64,000 nt of DNA from Bordetella genomosp. 11 (GCF_002261215.1 NZ_NEVS01000004.1:4526001-4590000), one strand, 5' to 3'. Shown: positions 18,908 to 27,265, numbered from the stretch's first letter. Program-made: numbers and translations. Notes: a model not told the origin generated them from the letters alone.

Positions 18908-19792
18908 ATGAAAATCGCACTGATAGGTTGTGGCGAGGTGGGGCGTTGCTACGCGCAGGCGTGGCGCGGCCGGGGACACGAGATATACGCCGTCGGCGAG
19001 CTGCGCGACGACGCCGAAATGCAGGCCACCGTGGGCGGCTATGGCGCCGCCCTGCACGCGGCGCCGGGCCCGTGGCTGGCCGACGCCGACATCGTCGTTT
19101 CGGCGGTCTACGGACATGCGGCGCTGGCGGTGGCAAGCCAGGCCCTGCCGCACTTGCGCCCGGATGCCCTGTACGCCGACTTCACCACGGCCAGCGCCGC
19201 GGATATGCGCGCCGCGGCGGAGATCGCCGCCGGTCGCGCCATCGCCTTCGCCGATGTGGCCATCATGGGTGCCATCGCGCTGCTGGGCGATCGCACGCCC
19301 TTGCTATGCGCCGGCACCGGCGCCGCCGCGGCGGCGGCTTTCGCCAGCGACAGCGGCGCGCCCGCGCGGGCCATTGCCGGACAAGCCGGCGACGCGGTCC
19401 GCCTGAAACTGTTGCGCAGCATCATGACCAAGGGCATGGAAAGCCTGACCGTCGAATGCCTGGTGGCGGCCGAGCGCATGGGCCTGCGCGACGCCTTGTA
19501 CGAGGTCTTGGCCGATATCGACCGGACACCGCTGACGGCCTTCATGGATTCTTTCGCGCGTTCGCACGTGCTGCACGCCCCGCGCCGGCTGGCCGAGGTC
19601 GGGGAAGCCCGCGAACAGCTGATCAAGGCCGGCCTGCAACCCCTGGTGCTGGATGGCGTGGAGCGCCTGTTCGCGCGCACGACGCGCGGCATCGAAGCCG
19701 CGCGCGCGGCCAACGGCGGTGCGCCGCCGGAGATCCCCGACACCCTGCCGGCGCGGCTGGCCTGGCTGACCACGCTGGCCCGCCAGCCCTGA
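18908..19792 (+). CDS. NAD(P)-binding dehydrogenase with DUF1932 C-terminal domain
   Basis: Oxidoreductase of the 6-phosphogluconate/3-hydroxyisobutyrate dehydrogenase superfamily. The N-terminal Rossmann domain starts MKIALIGCGEVGR with the GxGxxG loop at residues 7-12. The middle has FADVAIMGAI, and the C-terminal helical half (KLLRSIMTKGMESLTVECLVAAERMG) with the conserved lysine fits DUF1932. I start at the ATG at 18908; an ATG four codons upstream (18896) is also possible. The 294-residue enzyme probably oxidises a beta-hydroxy acid, in keeping with the organic-acid genes around it, but the substrate is unknown. The gene is followed after 67 nt by a Bug-type binding protein gene. Confidence 0.8.
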   Translation: MKIALIGCGEVGRCYAQAWRGRGHEIYAVGELRDDAEMQATVGGYGAALHAAPGPWLADADIVVSAVYGHAALAVASQALPHLRPDALYADFTTASAADMRAAAEIAAGRAIAFADVAIMGAIALLGDRTPLLCAGTGAAAAAAFASDSGAPARAIAGQAGDAVRLKLLRSIMTKGMESLTVECLVAAERMGLRDALYEVLADIDRTPLTAFMDSFARSHVLHAPRRLAEVGEAREQLIKAGLQPLVLDGVERLFARTTRGIEAARAANGGAPPEIPDTLPARLAWLTTLARQP

Positions 19793-19806
19793 TTCCCGTC
19801 GCTAGC

Positions 19807-19824
19807 GGGCGCCACGCGGCGCCC
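19807..19824 (+). other. intercistronic stem-loop
   Basis: GGGCGCC-ACGC-GGCGCCC, a perfect 7-bp stem with a 4-base loop, lies between the dehydrogenase gene and the binding-protein gene. There is no T-run after it, so it is more likely an mRNA-stabilising hairpin or partial terminator than a full intrinsic terminator. Confidence 0.55.
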
Positions 19825-19859
19825 GGGGCGGCACCCATAACAAGATCGTGAGGAAGACA

Positions 19860-20858
19860 ATGCGAAATATGTTCAAGCGTATGACCGCCGCGGCGGTCCT
19901 GGCCACAGGCGCCGCCGCGCTGGCAGCGCCGGGTGCGGCGACCGCAGCAGGCGCGGCCGACCTGGGCGGCGCCCCCATCACCATCATCTCGCCGTTCCCG
20001 CCCGGCGGCGGTACCGATACCCTGACGCGCATGATCGGCACGTCCATCAGCCAGGACACCGGCTGGAACGTCGTGGTGGAAAACAAACCCGGCGCCGGCG
20101 GCAATCTTGCGCTGGACGCGACCGCGCGCGCCCGTCCCGACGGCCATACGCTGGTCATGGCGCAGACCGACAACATCGTCCTGAACCCCTGGCTGTACAG
20201 CAAGCTGACCTACGACACGTTCAAGGACTTCAAGCCGGTGGGCCTGGTGGCTTCGTCGCCCAGCGTCTTCGTGGTGCTGCCCGACTCGCCGTTCAAGACG
20301 CTGGACGATGTCGTGAAGGCCGCGCGGGCCAAGCCCGGCCAGGTATCGCTGGGTATCCCCGGGATCGGCGGCAGCGGCGATTTGATCGGCCACCTGTGGC
20401 GCAAGGCGGCCGGCATGGAACTGATGCATGTGCCCTATCGGGGCTGGGGGCAGGCGTTTCCGGACCTGATGAGCGGACGGATCGCCTTGTACACGGGATC
20501 GGTGGCGACCCTGCTGCCGCAGATAAAAGGCGGCCAGGTTCGCGCGCTGGCGGTCGTGGCGGACCAACGTTCGCCCGCCCTGCCCCAGGTCCCCACCTTT
20601 GCCGAAAGCGGCTTTCCCACCATCAACCAGACCATCTGGTGGGGCGTGATGGCGCCGGGCAAGACGCCCGACGACGTGGTCGCCGCCCTGAACGCCGCGC
20701 TGAATCGCAGCCTGCAGAAACCGGAGCTGGTGCGCAAGCTGGAGGAAGCCGGCTACAGCGTCATGGGTGGAACGCCGCAGGACCTGGCCCGGCGCTATCG
20801 CACCGACTATGAGGTATTCGGCAAGGTCGTACAGGAAGCCGGCATCCCGAAACAATAA
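19860..20858 (+). CDS. Bug-family tripartite tricarboxylate transporter substrate-binding protein
   Basis: Periplasmic solute-binding protein of the Bug (TctC-like) family, greatly expanded in Bordetella and relatives and usually without adjacent membrane genes, as here. A signal peptide covers roughly residues 1-33 and ends in AATAAGAA. Mature-chain signatures are ITIISPFPPGGGTDTLTR, VVVENKPGAGGNLA, GHTLVMAQTD and VPYRGWGQAFPDLMSGRIAL. The ATG at 19860 is preceded by GAGGAAG; a GTG at 19848 is less likely. Length is 332 residues. The ligand is probably an organic acid handled by the neighbouring enzymes (inference). Confidence 0.92.
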   Translation: MRNMFKRMTAAAVLATGAAALAAPGAATAAGAADLGGAPITIISPFPPGGGTDTLTRMIGTSISQDTGWNVVVENKPGAGGNLALDATARARPDGHTLVMAQTDNIVLNPWLYSKLTYDTFKDFKPVGLVASSPSVFVVLPDSPFKTLDDVVKAARAKPGQVSLGIPGIGGSGDLIGHLWRKAAGMELMHVPYRGWGQAFPDLMSGRIALYTGSVATLLPQIKGGQVRALAVVADQRSPALPQVPTFAESGFPTINQTIWWGVMAPGKTPDDVVAALNAALNRSLQKPELVRKLEEAGYSVMGGTPQDLARRYRTDYEVFGKVVQEAGIPKQ

Positions 20859-20873
20859 GGGAAGCGGCCGGCG

Positions 20874-21566
20874 TCATGCGCCGGCATCCGGCCCGGCGGC
20901 GCGGCCCGGCGCCGGGCCGCCGGCCGTCTTGCGATGGTTGCGGAACAGCAGATGGGTGGCCGCCAGATGCAGCCGCATCGCGGCCTCCGCGCAGGCGGGA
21001 TCGCGCGCGCGCAGCGCCGCGATGATCTGGCGATGGTGTTCCACGCTGGCCAGCATGTCCTCCCTGCCATAGAAATAGAACGAGCCGATGATGATCGGCA
21101 TATCGAGCAGGTGTTCCACCAGCGCGCGCACGCGCGCGGACTGCGCCGCGTCGATCAGCGCATGGTGGAAGCAGTTGTTGTGCTGCTGGACCCGCTCCAC
21201 GCGGTCGGGGTCGTCCGATTCGACCGCCACGCGCATGGCGTCGTTGATCCGCTCCAGCTCGTCCATCTGTTCCGGCGTGGCCCGCGCGGCGGCCGCGCGC
21301 GCGGCATAGGGTTCGAGCAAGAGCCGCAATTCGAATGCTTCGTCGATATCGCGATCCAGCCATCCCAGCACCACCGTGCCGCGCCGGCCGTCGCGCTTGA
21401 CCAGCCCGTCGGCGGCCAGGCGCTCGATGGCGTTGCGCACCGGTGTGCGGCTGACGGACAACTCGCTGGCGATGTGCTCTTCACGCAGGCGCTGGCCCGG
21501 CAGGAAGGCGCCGGCCATCAGGCGGCGGCGCAACTCCCCGTACACCAGATCGCGGGCGCTGGACAT
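20874..21566 (-). CDS. GntR-family regulator, FadR/FCD subfamily
   Basis: Transcription factor with an N-terminal winged helix (LVYGELRRRLMAGAFLPGQRL, SELSVSRTPVRNAIERLAADGLV) and an all-helical FCD ligand-binding domain containing the metal-ligand pattern Asp...His...His (for example the HNNCFHHALIDAA and HHRQIIAALRARD segments). 230 residues. It is divergent from the CoA-transferase gene at 21696, and a promoter carrying the palindrome TGTACGTACA lies between them, making repression of that operon, relieved by an organic-acid ligand, the likely role. It ends 15 nt from the end of the Bug gene on the other strand. Confidence 0.9.
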   Translation of the reverse strand: MSSARDLVYGELRRRLMAGAFLPGQRLREEHIASELSVSRTPVRNAIERLAADGLVKRDGRRGTVVLGWLDRDIDEAFELRLLLEPYAARAAAARATPEQMDELERINDAMRVAVESDDPDRVERVQQHNNCFHHALIDAAQSARVRALVEHLLDMPIIIGSFYFYGREDMLASVEHHRQIIAALRARDPACAEAAMRLHLAATHLLFRNHRKTAGGPAPGRAAGPDAGA

Positions 21567-21638
21567 GTCGTGGTGACTCGTGAAAGGTCATGAAGCTGCC
21601 GACTATACCGCAAGCGCGCATGTCCGCCGCCCGCCCTA

Positions 21639-21684
21639 TTGACGCGGCATGCGCACTGCCATAATGTACGTACAAACGCACATT
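21639..21684 (+). promoter_or_regulatory. promoter with palindromic operator for the CaiB/HMGL operon
   Basis: TTGACG at 21639-21644, 17 bases, then TAATGT at 21662-21667. The -10 region runs into TGTACGTACA (21665-21674, perfect palindrome). The 20-mer TGTACGTACAAACGCACATT (21665-21684) is identical to that at 24856-24875 and sits at the same place in that promoter. The CaiB ATG follows at 21696 after AAGGAG. Confidence 0.72.
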
Positions 21685-21695
21685 AAGGAGACACC

Positions 21696-22988
21696 ATGGC
21701 TGGCTTGGCAGACATGGAAGGCGCGCTGGCGGGCGTGAAGGTGCTGGATCTTTCCAACTTTCTCGCGGCGCCCATGAGCGCGATGTTCCTGGCGGATTTC
21801 GGCGCGGATGTGCTGAAAGTGGAGCGTCCCGGCAAGGGCGACGAGGTGCGCTACTGGGGCGAGAACAAAGAGGGGGTGGGCCTTTACTACAAGGTCATCA
21901 ACCGCAACAAGAAATCGGTGACCCTGGACTTGCACACGCCGCTGGGCGTCGAGGCGGTGAAGCGGCTGGCGGCCGATGTGGACATCGTCATCGAAAACTA
22001 CCGCACCGGCACGCTGGAGAAATGGGGCCTGGGCTATGACACGCTGAAGGACCTCAATCCCGGCCTGATCATGTTGCGCATCACCGGATTCGGCCAGACC
22101 GGCCCGTATCGCGACCGGCCCGGCTTCGGCACGCTGGCCGAGGCCTATGCCGGCTACGCGCAGATCAGCGGCCATCCCGATGGACCGCCCCTGCTGCCGG
22201 GCTTCGGGCTGGCGGATTCCACGACCGGAGTGATGGCCGCCTTTCTCGCCATGGTGGCCCTGGCGGAAAAGCGCCGCAGCGGCCGCGGGCAGTACATCGA
22301 TCTGGCGATCTATGAAACGCTGCTGACGCTGATCGGGCCGCACGTGATCAACTTCGATCAGCTGGGCCTGGTGCAGCGCCGCGAAGGCAGCCGGCTGCCC
22401 TTCACGGCGCCGCGCAATACCTACCGCACGCGCGACGATAAATGGGTCACCGTTGGGGGCAGCGCGCAATCCGCGTTCATCAATATCTGCGAGACGCTGG
22501 AGATCCCGGAGCTGGTCCGGGACCCGCGCTTCTCCGACAACCGGCAGCGCCTGCGCCACGTGCAGGCATTGGACGAGGCGCTGCAGGCGGCGATCGCGCG
22601 CTTCGACCTGGACGATCTGCTGGCGCGTTCGGCGGCGCGGCGCTGCACCATGTCGCCGGTCAACGATGTGGCGCAGATCTTCGCCGATCCGCATATTCGC
22701 GAGCGCGGCAATATCCGCGCGGTGTACGACGACGAACTGGGCTGCGAGCTGCGCATGCAGGACGTGGTCGGCAAGCTGTCGGCCTCGCCGGGCGCGATCC
22801 GCCATCCGGGCCCGCGCCTGGGGCAGCACAACCGGGAGATCCTGGTGGAACGCCTGGGCTACGACGAAGCGGAGCTGGCCCGGGCGGGCATCGTCCTGGA
22901 CGACCCCGGCGATACACGGACGCGCACCTCGGCGGGCACCGGGCCCGCCGCCCCACACCTGGAAGGAGACGACGATGCGGCTGCCTGA
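21696..22988 (+). CDS. CaiB/BaiF-type (class III) CoA-transferase
   Basis: Family III CoA-transferase that would move CoA from a donor such as succinyl-CoA to an organic acid. The 430 residues show the family order: KVLDLSNFLAAPMSAMFLADFGADVLKVE, NKKSVTLDL, DIVIENYRTGTLEKWGLGY, ITGFGQTGPYRDRPGF and a C-terminal PVNDVAQIFADPHIRERG. In many members the residue after RPGF is the Asp that forms the acyl anhydride; here the sequence reads RPGFGTLAEAYAG, with Gly. It overlaps the start of the HMGL-like gene by 14 nt, so the two are co-translated. The product CoA ester is presumably the lyase's substrate, for instance a 3-hydroxy-3-methylglutaryl- or citramalyl-like thioester (inference). Confidence 0.9.
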   Translation: MAGLADMEGALAGVKVLDLSNFLAAPMSAMFLADFGADVLKVERPGKGDEVRYWGENKEGVGLYYKVINRNKKSVTLDLHTPLGVEAVKRLAADVDIVIENYRTGTLEKWGLGYDTLKDLNPGLIMLRITGFGQTGPYRDRPGFGTLAEAYAGYAQISGHPDGPPLLPGFGLADSTTGVMAAFLAMVALAEKRRSGRGQYIDLAIYETLLTLIGPHVINFDQLGLVQRREGSRLPFTAPRNTYRTRDDKWVTVGGSAQSAFINICETLEIPELVRDPRFSDNRQRLRHVQALDEALQAAIARFDLDDLLARSAARRCTMSPVNDVAQIFADPHIRERGNIRAVYDDELGCELRMQDVVGKLSASPGAIRHPGPRLGQHNREILVERLGYDEAELARAGIVLDDPGDTRTRTSAGTGPAAPHLEGDDDAAA

Positions 22989-23928
22989 ACAGATCGATAT
23001 CGTCGAGGTCGGCCCGCGCGACGGCTTGCAAAGCCTGCGCAAATGGATACCGACCGAAGACAAGGTACGGATGGTGGACCGCCTGTCGCAAGCGGGCTTT
23101 CCCGTCATCGAGGTCACGGGTTTCGTGCACCCGCGCGTCATCCCGAACCTGCAGGACGCGGAAGCCGTATGCGAACGCATCGCGCGGCGGCCGGGCGTGA
23201 TCTACCGTGGCCTGGCACCGAACGCGCGGGGCGCGGAGCGCGCCGCCGCGGCGCGGGTGGACGAGATCGTGGGGTTGACCATCGCCAGCGCCAGCTACCT
23301 GAAGAAGAACCAGAACATGACGCCGGAACAGGCGGGCGCGCAGGCGATCGAGGCGTTTCGCATCGCGGACGGCAAGGGCCTGCGCTACGTGCTGGCGATC
23401 GGCATGGCGTTCTGGTGCCCGTATGAGGGCGTGATCCCGCAGGAACGCGTGGCGGCCCTGGTGGGGCAGTTCCGGGACGCAGGCATCCGGCGCATGTACC
23501 TGGCCGGGTCCGTCGGCCTGGAAGACCCCCGGCACGTGAACGAACTGTTCATGCGCCTGCGCGACCGCTATCCCGACCTGGAGCTGGGCTTTCACGTGCA
23601 TAACCTGGGAGGCATGGCCACGGCCAATATGCTCGCGGCGCTGGACGGCGGCGCGGCCTGGCTGGAAGGCGCGATCTGCGGCATCGGCGGCGGAATCGCC
23701 ATGCCCGATGCACTGGGCGCGGTGGGCAATTTTCCCAGCGAGGACATGGTACGCATGATGACGCTGATGGACGTGTACACCGGACTGGACCCGGAAGCCG
23801 TCCTGGCGGCCGCGCGCGACATCGCCGGGCTGCTGGACATCCCGCCGCGCAGCCATTCCATGCATGGCAGCACACGCGAGGCCGTCATGCGATGGGGACG
23901 CGAGCATCCGCATGAACACCCGGAATAA
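22975..23928 (+). CDS. HMG-CoA-lyase-like enzyme (TIM barrel, HMGL family)
   Basis: Divalent-metal-dependent lyase of the HMGL/isopropylmalate-synthase superfamily that cleaves 3-hydroxyacyl-CoA esters. The 317 residues include IVEVGPRDGLQS (metal-binding Asp and catalytic Arg), EVTGFVHPRVIPNLQDAE, and LGFHVHNLGGMATAN with the two metal-binding His. In true HMG-CoA lyases the loop near the C-terminus is GLGGCPYA with an important Cys; here it reads GIGGGIAM, so that Cys is Gly. The substrate may therefore differ from HMG-CoA. The ATG at 22975 has AAGGAG seven bases before it and lies inside the end of the CoA-transferase gene. Confidence 0.86.
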   Translation: MRLPEQIDIVEVGPRDGLQSLRKWIPTEDKVRMVDRLSQAGFPVIEVTGFVHPRVIPNLQDAEAVCERIARRPGVIYRGLAPNARGAERAAAARVDEIVGLTIASASYLKKNQNMTPEQAGAQAIEAFRIADGKGLRYVLAIGMAFWCPYEGVIPQERVAALVGQFRDAGIRRMYLAGSVGLEDPRHVNELFMRLRDRYPDLELGFHVHNLGGMATANMLAALDGGAAWLEGAICGIGGGIAMPDALGAVGNFPSEDMVRMMTLMDVYTGLDPEAVLAAARDIAGLLDIPPRSHSMHGSTREAVMRWGREHPHEHPE

Positions 23929-24004
23929 CGCCGGCGGCGGCGGGACGGCGAACGCGGCGATGGCCGCGAAGGCAGCGAGGCCGCCACGCGCGCGGGCCGG
24001 CGTT

Positions 24005-24793
24005 TCAGTCTTCGGCGCTGTGCGCGCGAAAGCGCGTGGTCTGGGTATAGCGGCCGCTGGGGTAATGACCGATGCCGACCTCGACGATGACGCCCTGTTT
24101 ATCCAGGTAGTACCGCGAGATGCGCATCGCGGCCTGGCCGGCTTCGGCCTTCAGGGCAAGCGCCATCTCCGGCGTCAGCTGCGCGGCGGTGATTTCCTGG
24201 ACGACTTCGACAATGCGCACGCCGCAGCGTTCTTCCACCAGCGAATAGATGGGACGCTTGATCACGCGCGCGCGCCCGATGGCGCCGGCGTACTCGGGAC
24301 GCAGATACGCCTGCAGATAGCACAGCGGCGTGGTCCCGCCGGGTACCTTGCGCACGATGTTGGTTTCGGACCAGGCCTGCCCCGGCGGGCAGTGCAGCAG
24401 TTCCGCGAAGCTGGCGTCGGCGACGATCTCGCGCCGCGACTTCACGTGCATTTCGGTGGCGTCGACGAATTGCAGCAGATCCGAAATATTGTGGATGCCG
24501 CTGAAAAAGCGCGGCGATTCCGGCCGCGCGCGCACCTTGGTGCCGATGCCGGGCCGCGACCACAGCAGGCCTTCGTCCTTGAGTTCGCGCAGCGCCTGGC
24601 GCACCGTATGCCGGCTGACGCCGTAGCGCAGCGCCAGCTCGCCTTCGGTGGGCAAGGTACTGCCGATGGCGTAGCGGCCGCCATGGATGTCGTCGGCCAG
24701 CGTCCTGGCCAGCGAGACATACAGCGGATTGCGGCCGCCCGTGAGCGCGCCGGTATAGGGAAAGGCATCCGCGGATGAAGGTGTCGAGCGCAT
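24005..24793 (-). CDS. GntR-family regulator, HutC/UTRA subfamily
   Basis: Transcription factor of 262 residues. The winged helix has LARTLADDIHGGRYAIGSTLPTEGELALRYGVSRHTVRQALRELKDEGLL, and the C-terminal UTRA domain has RRYLDKQGVIVEVGIGHYPSGRY-like features around residues 225-255 (SRYYLDKQG, VEVGIGHYPSGRY). The start is the ATG at 24793, giving MRSTPSSADA; the open frame upstream runs through the divergent promoter. It faces the lyase/CoA-transferase/ABC operon starting at 24922, whose promoter carries the shared palindrome. A UTRA-domain protein usually senses a small acid, sugar or amino-acid ligand. That a HutC-type and an FCD-type regulator sit next to identical operators is unusual. 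Confidence 0.9.
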   Translation of the reverse strand: MRSTPSSADAFPYTGALTGGRNPLYVSLARTLADDIHGGRYAIGSTLPTEGELALRYGVSRHTVRQALRELKDEGLLWSRPGIGTKVRARPESPRFFSGIHNISDLLQFVDATEMHVKSRREIVADASFAELLHCPPGQAWSETNIVRKVPGGTTPLCYLQAYLRPEYAGAIGRARVIKRPIYSLVEERCGVRIVEVVQEITAAQLTPEMALALKAEAGQAAMRISRYYLDKQGVIVEVGIGHYPSGRYTQTTRFRAHSAED

Positions 24794-24829
24794 CGGATCG
24801 GCAAAATGGTGGAGGGTAGACGTCCCGTG

Positions 24830-24875
24830 TTGACAGGCGCCAGCATGGCACGTATTGTACGTACAAACGCACATT
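24830..24875 (+). promoter_or_regulatory. promoter with the same palindromic operator, for the lyase/CoA-transferase/ABC operon
   Basis: TTGACA at 24830-24835 (perfect -35), 17 bases, TATTGT at 24853-24858. The palindrome TTGTACGTACAA covers 24855-24866, overlapping the -10 box and start site, a repressor position. The 20-mer from 24856 to 24875 is identical to 21665-21684. The divergent GntR gene begins 37 nt to the left. Confidence 0.78.
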
Positions 24876-24921
24876 TATGACAGACGATGCGGATCAGGAT
24901 GAAGCCAGGGACGGAGTTCGC

Positions 24922-25791
24922 ATGACGGTATTCAGATCATTCCTGTTCGCGCCGGCCAACCACCCGCGCAGGGTCGAAAAAGCCCTGGCGCTGGAGGCCG
25001 ACGCGGTCATCCTGGATTTGGAAGACGCCTGCGCCATTTCCGAAAAGGCCGCCAGCCGGCCCAAGGTAAACGAAGCCATGGCGCGGCCGCGGCGTTGCCT
25101 GGGCTATGTGCGGGTCAATCCGCTTTCCACGGAATTCGCCTACGGGGATCTCACCGCGACGGTACGGCCCGGCCTGGATGGCGTGGTGCTGCCCAAGGTG
25201 GAGTCGGCCAGCGATCTGCATACCGCGGATTGGCTGATCCGCCAGATGGAGCGCGAACACGGCATGCCCGAAGGCGGGGTAGACCTCATCCCCATCATCG
25301 AGACCGCCCGCGGACTGGCCGCCCTGCCGGCGATCCTGGCCGCCACCCCGCGCGTCAAGCGCGCCGCCTTCGGCGCCGGCGACTTCACGCTGGACCTGGA
25401 CCTGACTTGGACCCGCGGCGAAGACGAACTGAACGCCTATCGCGCGCAGGTCGTGCTGCATTCGCGCGCGGCGGGCATCGAGGCGCCGCTGGACACCGTA
25501 TGGGTGAACCTGCAGGATCCGGAAGGCTGCGCGGCATCGGCGCGCAAGGCACGCGAACTGGGCTTCCAGGGCAAGCTGTGCATCCATCCGGACCAGATCC
25601 CCGTCGTGAACGCCGCCTTCTCGCCTTCCGCGGCGCAGATCGAACGCGCCCGGCGGGTGCTGGATGCCTTCGCGCAGGCCGAGGCGCAGGGTTCTTCGGC
25701 CATCCAGCTGGACGGCCAATTCATCGACTATCCCATCGTCTATGCCGCGCAACGCGTGATGGCGCTGGCGGAAAGGACGCAATCGAAGTAA
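24922..25791 (+). CDS. HpcH/HpaI (CitE-like) CoA-ester lyase, paralogue 1
   Basis: TIM-barrel Mg2+-dependent aldolase/lyase of the CitE/malyl-CoA-lyase family, expected to split a malyl- or citramalyl-type CoA ester into acetyl-CoA and a 2-oxo acid. Of 289 residues, key positions are Arg64 (VRVNPL), Glu127 (IPIIETARGL) and Asp154 (GAGDFTLDLD), matching the substrate and Mg ligands of the family, with KLCIHPDQIPVVN near the C-terminus. The ATG at 24922 is preceded by ACGGAG; an ATG at 24877 inside the leader is also in frame but lacks a ribosome site. First gene after the operator-bearing promoter; the second CoA-transferase follows after 125 nt. Confidence 0.88.
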   Translation: MTVFRSFLFAPANHPRRVEKALALEADAVILDLEDACAISEKAASRPKVNEAMARPRRCLGYVRVNPLSTEFAYGDLTATVRPGLDGVVLPKVESASDLHTADWLIRQMEREHGMPEGGVDLIPIIETARGLAALPAILAATPRVKRAAFGAGDFTLDLDLTWTRGEDELNAYRAQVVLHSRAAGIEAPLDTVWVNLQDPEGCAASARKARELGFQGKLCIHPDQIPVVNAAFSPSAAQIERARRVLDAFAQAEAQGSSAIQLDGQFIDYPIVYAAQRVMALAERTQSK

Positions 25792-25916
25792 TCGACCCGA
25801 AGTCGCAGCATCGAAGTCAGCGGATCGATATCCCCGGGCCGGAGCACCGGCCCGATGCAACCATAAAGCACGCGCCACGCAGCGCGCGCATGCGCAAAGG
25901 TAGGGAGGAGATATCC

Positions 25917-27131
25917 ATGGACAACGCCGCGGCCGCCGTCCGGCCCCTGGATCACCTTAAGGTGATCGACGTATCGAGTTTCCTGGCCGGACCGTTCTGC
26001 TCGACCCAACTGGCCGAGTTCGGCGCAGAAGTCATCAAGCTGGAGCTGCCCGGCGTGGGCGATGCGCTGCGGCGCTTCGGCACCATCACGCCCAGCGGCG
26101 ACTCGCTGCCCTGGCTATCCGAATGCCGCAACAAGAAATCGGCCACGCTGGACCTGCGCAAGCCGGAAGGCGCGGAGCTGCTGAAAGCGCTGATCAAGGA
26201 TGCCGATGTGCTGGTGGAAAACTTCCAGCCCGGCACCCTGGAAAAGTGGAACCTGGGCTGGGATGTGCTGAAGGAAGTGAATCCGCGCCTGATCATGGTG
26301 CGGATTTCCGGCTACGGCCAGACCGGCCCCTACAGCGGACGCCCCGGCTTCGGCCGGATCGGCAACGCCTTCGGCGGGCTGTCCTACCTGGCGGGCTACC
26401 CCGACCGGCCGCCCGTGACGCCGGGCTCGGCCACCATTCCGGATTACATGGCCGGCCTGTACGGCGCGCTGGGCGTGCTGCTGGCCCTGCAATCCCTGGC
26501 CAAGACCGGCCGCGGGCAGGTGGTCGATATCGGCCTGTACGAGCCCATATTCCGCATCCTGGACGAACTGGCGCCCGCCTATGCGATGAAAGGCTATGTA
26601 CGCCAGCGCATGGGGCCGGGCACCGTCAACGTGGTGCCGCACAGCCACTATCCCACCAAGGACGGCCGCTGGGTGGCCATCGCCTGCACCAGCGACAAGA
26701 TATTCGAACGCCTGGCGCACGCCATGGGCGTGCCGGAATTCGGCGGCACGGGCAAGTGGGGCACCATCACCCAGCGCGAGGCCGAGCGCGCGCAGGTCGA
26801 CGACTACGTCGGCGCCTGGAGTTCGCAATACACCCGCGACGAGGTGCTGCGGCGCTGCGAGGAACACCAGGTGCCCTGCGGGCCGGTGTACGCCATCGAC
26901 GAGATCTTCGAGGATCCGCAATACGCCGCGCGCGGCAACATCGTCCGCTTCCAGGACCCGCGCGTGGGGGAATACGCGGTGCCCAATGTGGTGCCGCGGC
27001 TGACCGACACCCCGGGCGGCATAGACAGGCTGGGCCCTTCGCTGGGCGAACATAACGACGAGGTATACCGCCAGCGCCTGGGGCTATCGGCGGAACGCAT
27101 CGAGGCGCTGACGCGCGCGGGCGTGATCTAA
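25917..27131 (+). CDS. CaiB/BaiF-type CoA-transferase, second copy
   Basis: Family III CoA-transferase of 404 residues with LKVIDVSSFLAGPFCSTQLAEFGAEVIKLE, NKKSATLDLRKPEG, DVLVENFQPGTLEKW and ISGYGQTGPYSGRPGFGRIG. As in the copy at 21696, the residue after RPGF is Gly rather than the usual nucleophilic Asp. The sequence is clearly related to the first copy but not a recent duplicate. GGGAGGAG at 25903-25910 precedes the ATG at 25917. It lies between the first CitE-like lyase and the ABC importer, so it probably activates the imported acid. Confidence 0.9.
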   Translation: MDNAAAAVRPLDHLKVIDVSSFLAGPFCSTQLAEFGAEVIKLELPGVGDALRRFGTITPSGDSLPWLSECRNKKSATLDLRKPEGAELLKALIKDADVLVENFQPGTLEKWNLGWDVLKEVNPRLIMVRISGYGQTGPYSGRPGFGRIGNAFGGLSYLAGYPDRPPVTPGSATIPDYMAGLYGALGVLLALQSLAKTGRGQVVDIGLYEPIFRILDELAPAYAMKGYVRQRMGPGTVNVVPHSHYPTKDGRWVAIACTSDKIFERLAHAMGVPEFGGTGKWGTITQREAERAQVDDYVGAWSSQYTRDEVLRRCEEHQVPCGPVYAIDEIFEDPQYAARGNIVRFQDPRVGEYAVPNVVPRLTDTPGGIDRLGPSLGEHNDEVYRQRLGLSAERIEALTRAGVI

Positions 27132-27155
27132 AGGTTCGCCGATACGGCAAGCGGA

Positions 27156-27171
27156 ACGCGGCAAGCCGCGT
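27156..27171 (+). other. intercistronic stem-loop before livH
   Basis: ACGCGG-CAAG-CCGCGT, a perfect 6-bp stem with a 4-base loop, in the 134-nt gap between the CoA-transferase and the permease gene. No T-run follows. Confidence 0.4.
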
Positions 27172-27265
27172 ACGAACCCGGCTGTCGACCGGGCCCCCGC
27201 CGGCAAAGCGCGGCAGACACGCCTGAAAGCGCCGCGGCCGGCGGTGCAATGGAGGAGACGTCATC

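Noticed and set aside
23927..24004. AACGCCGGC/GCCGGCGTT at both ends of the gap between the HMGL-like and GntR genes
   Set aside because: Exact 9-bp inversion but a 60-base loop; in DNA this GC-rich it may be chance, so not called a terminator.
25095..25916. N-terminal extension of the second CoA-transferase into the first lyase gene
   Set aside because: The added sequence is a frame shadow; GGGAGGAG and an ATG at 25917 give the family N-terminus.
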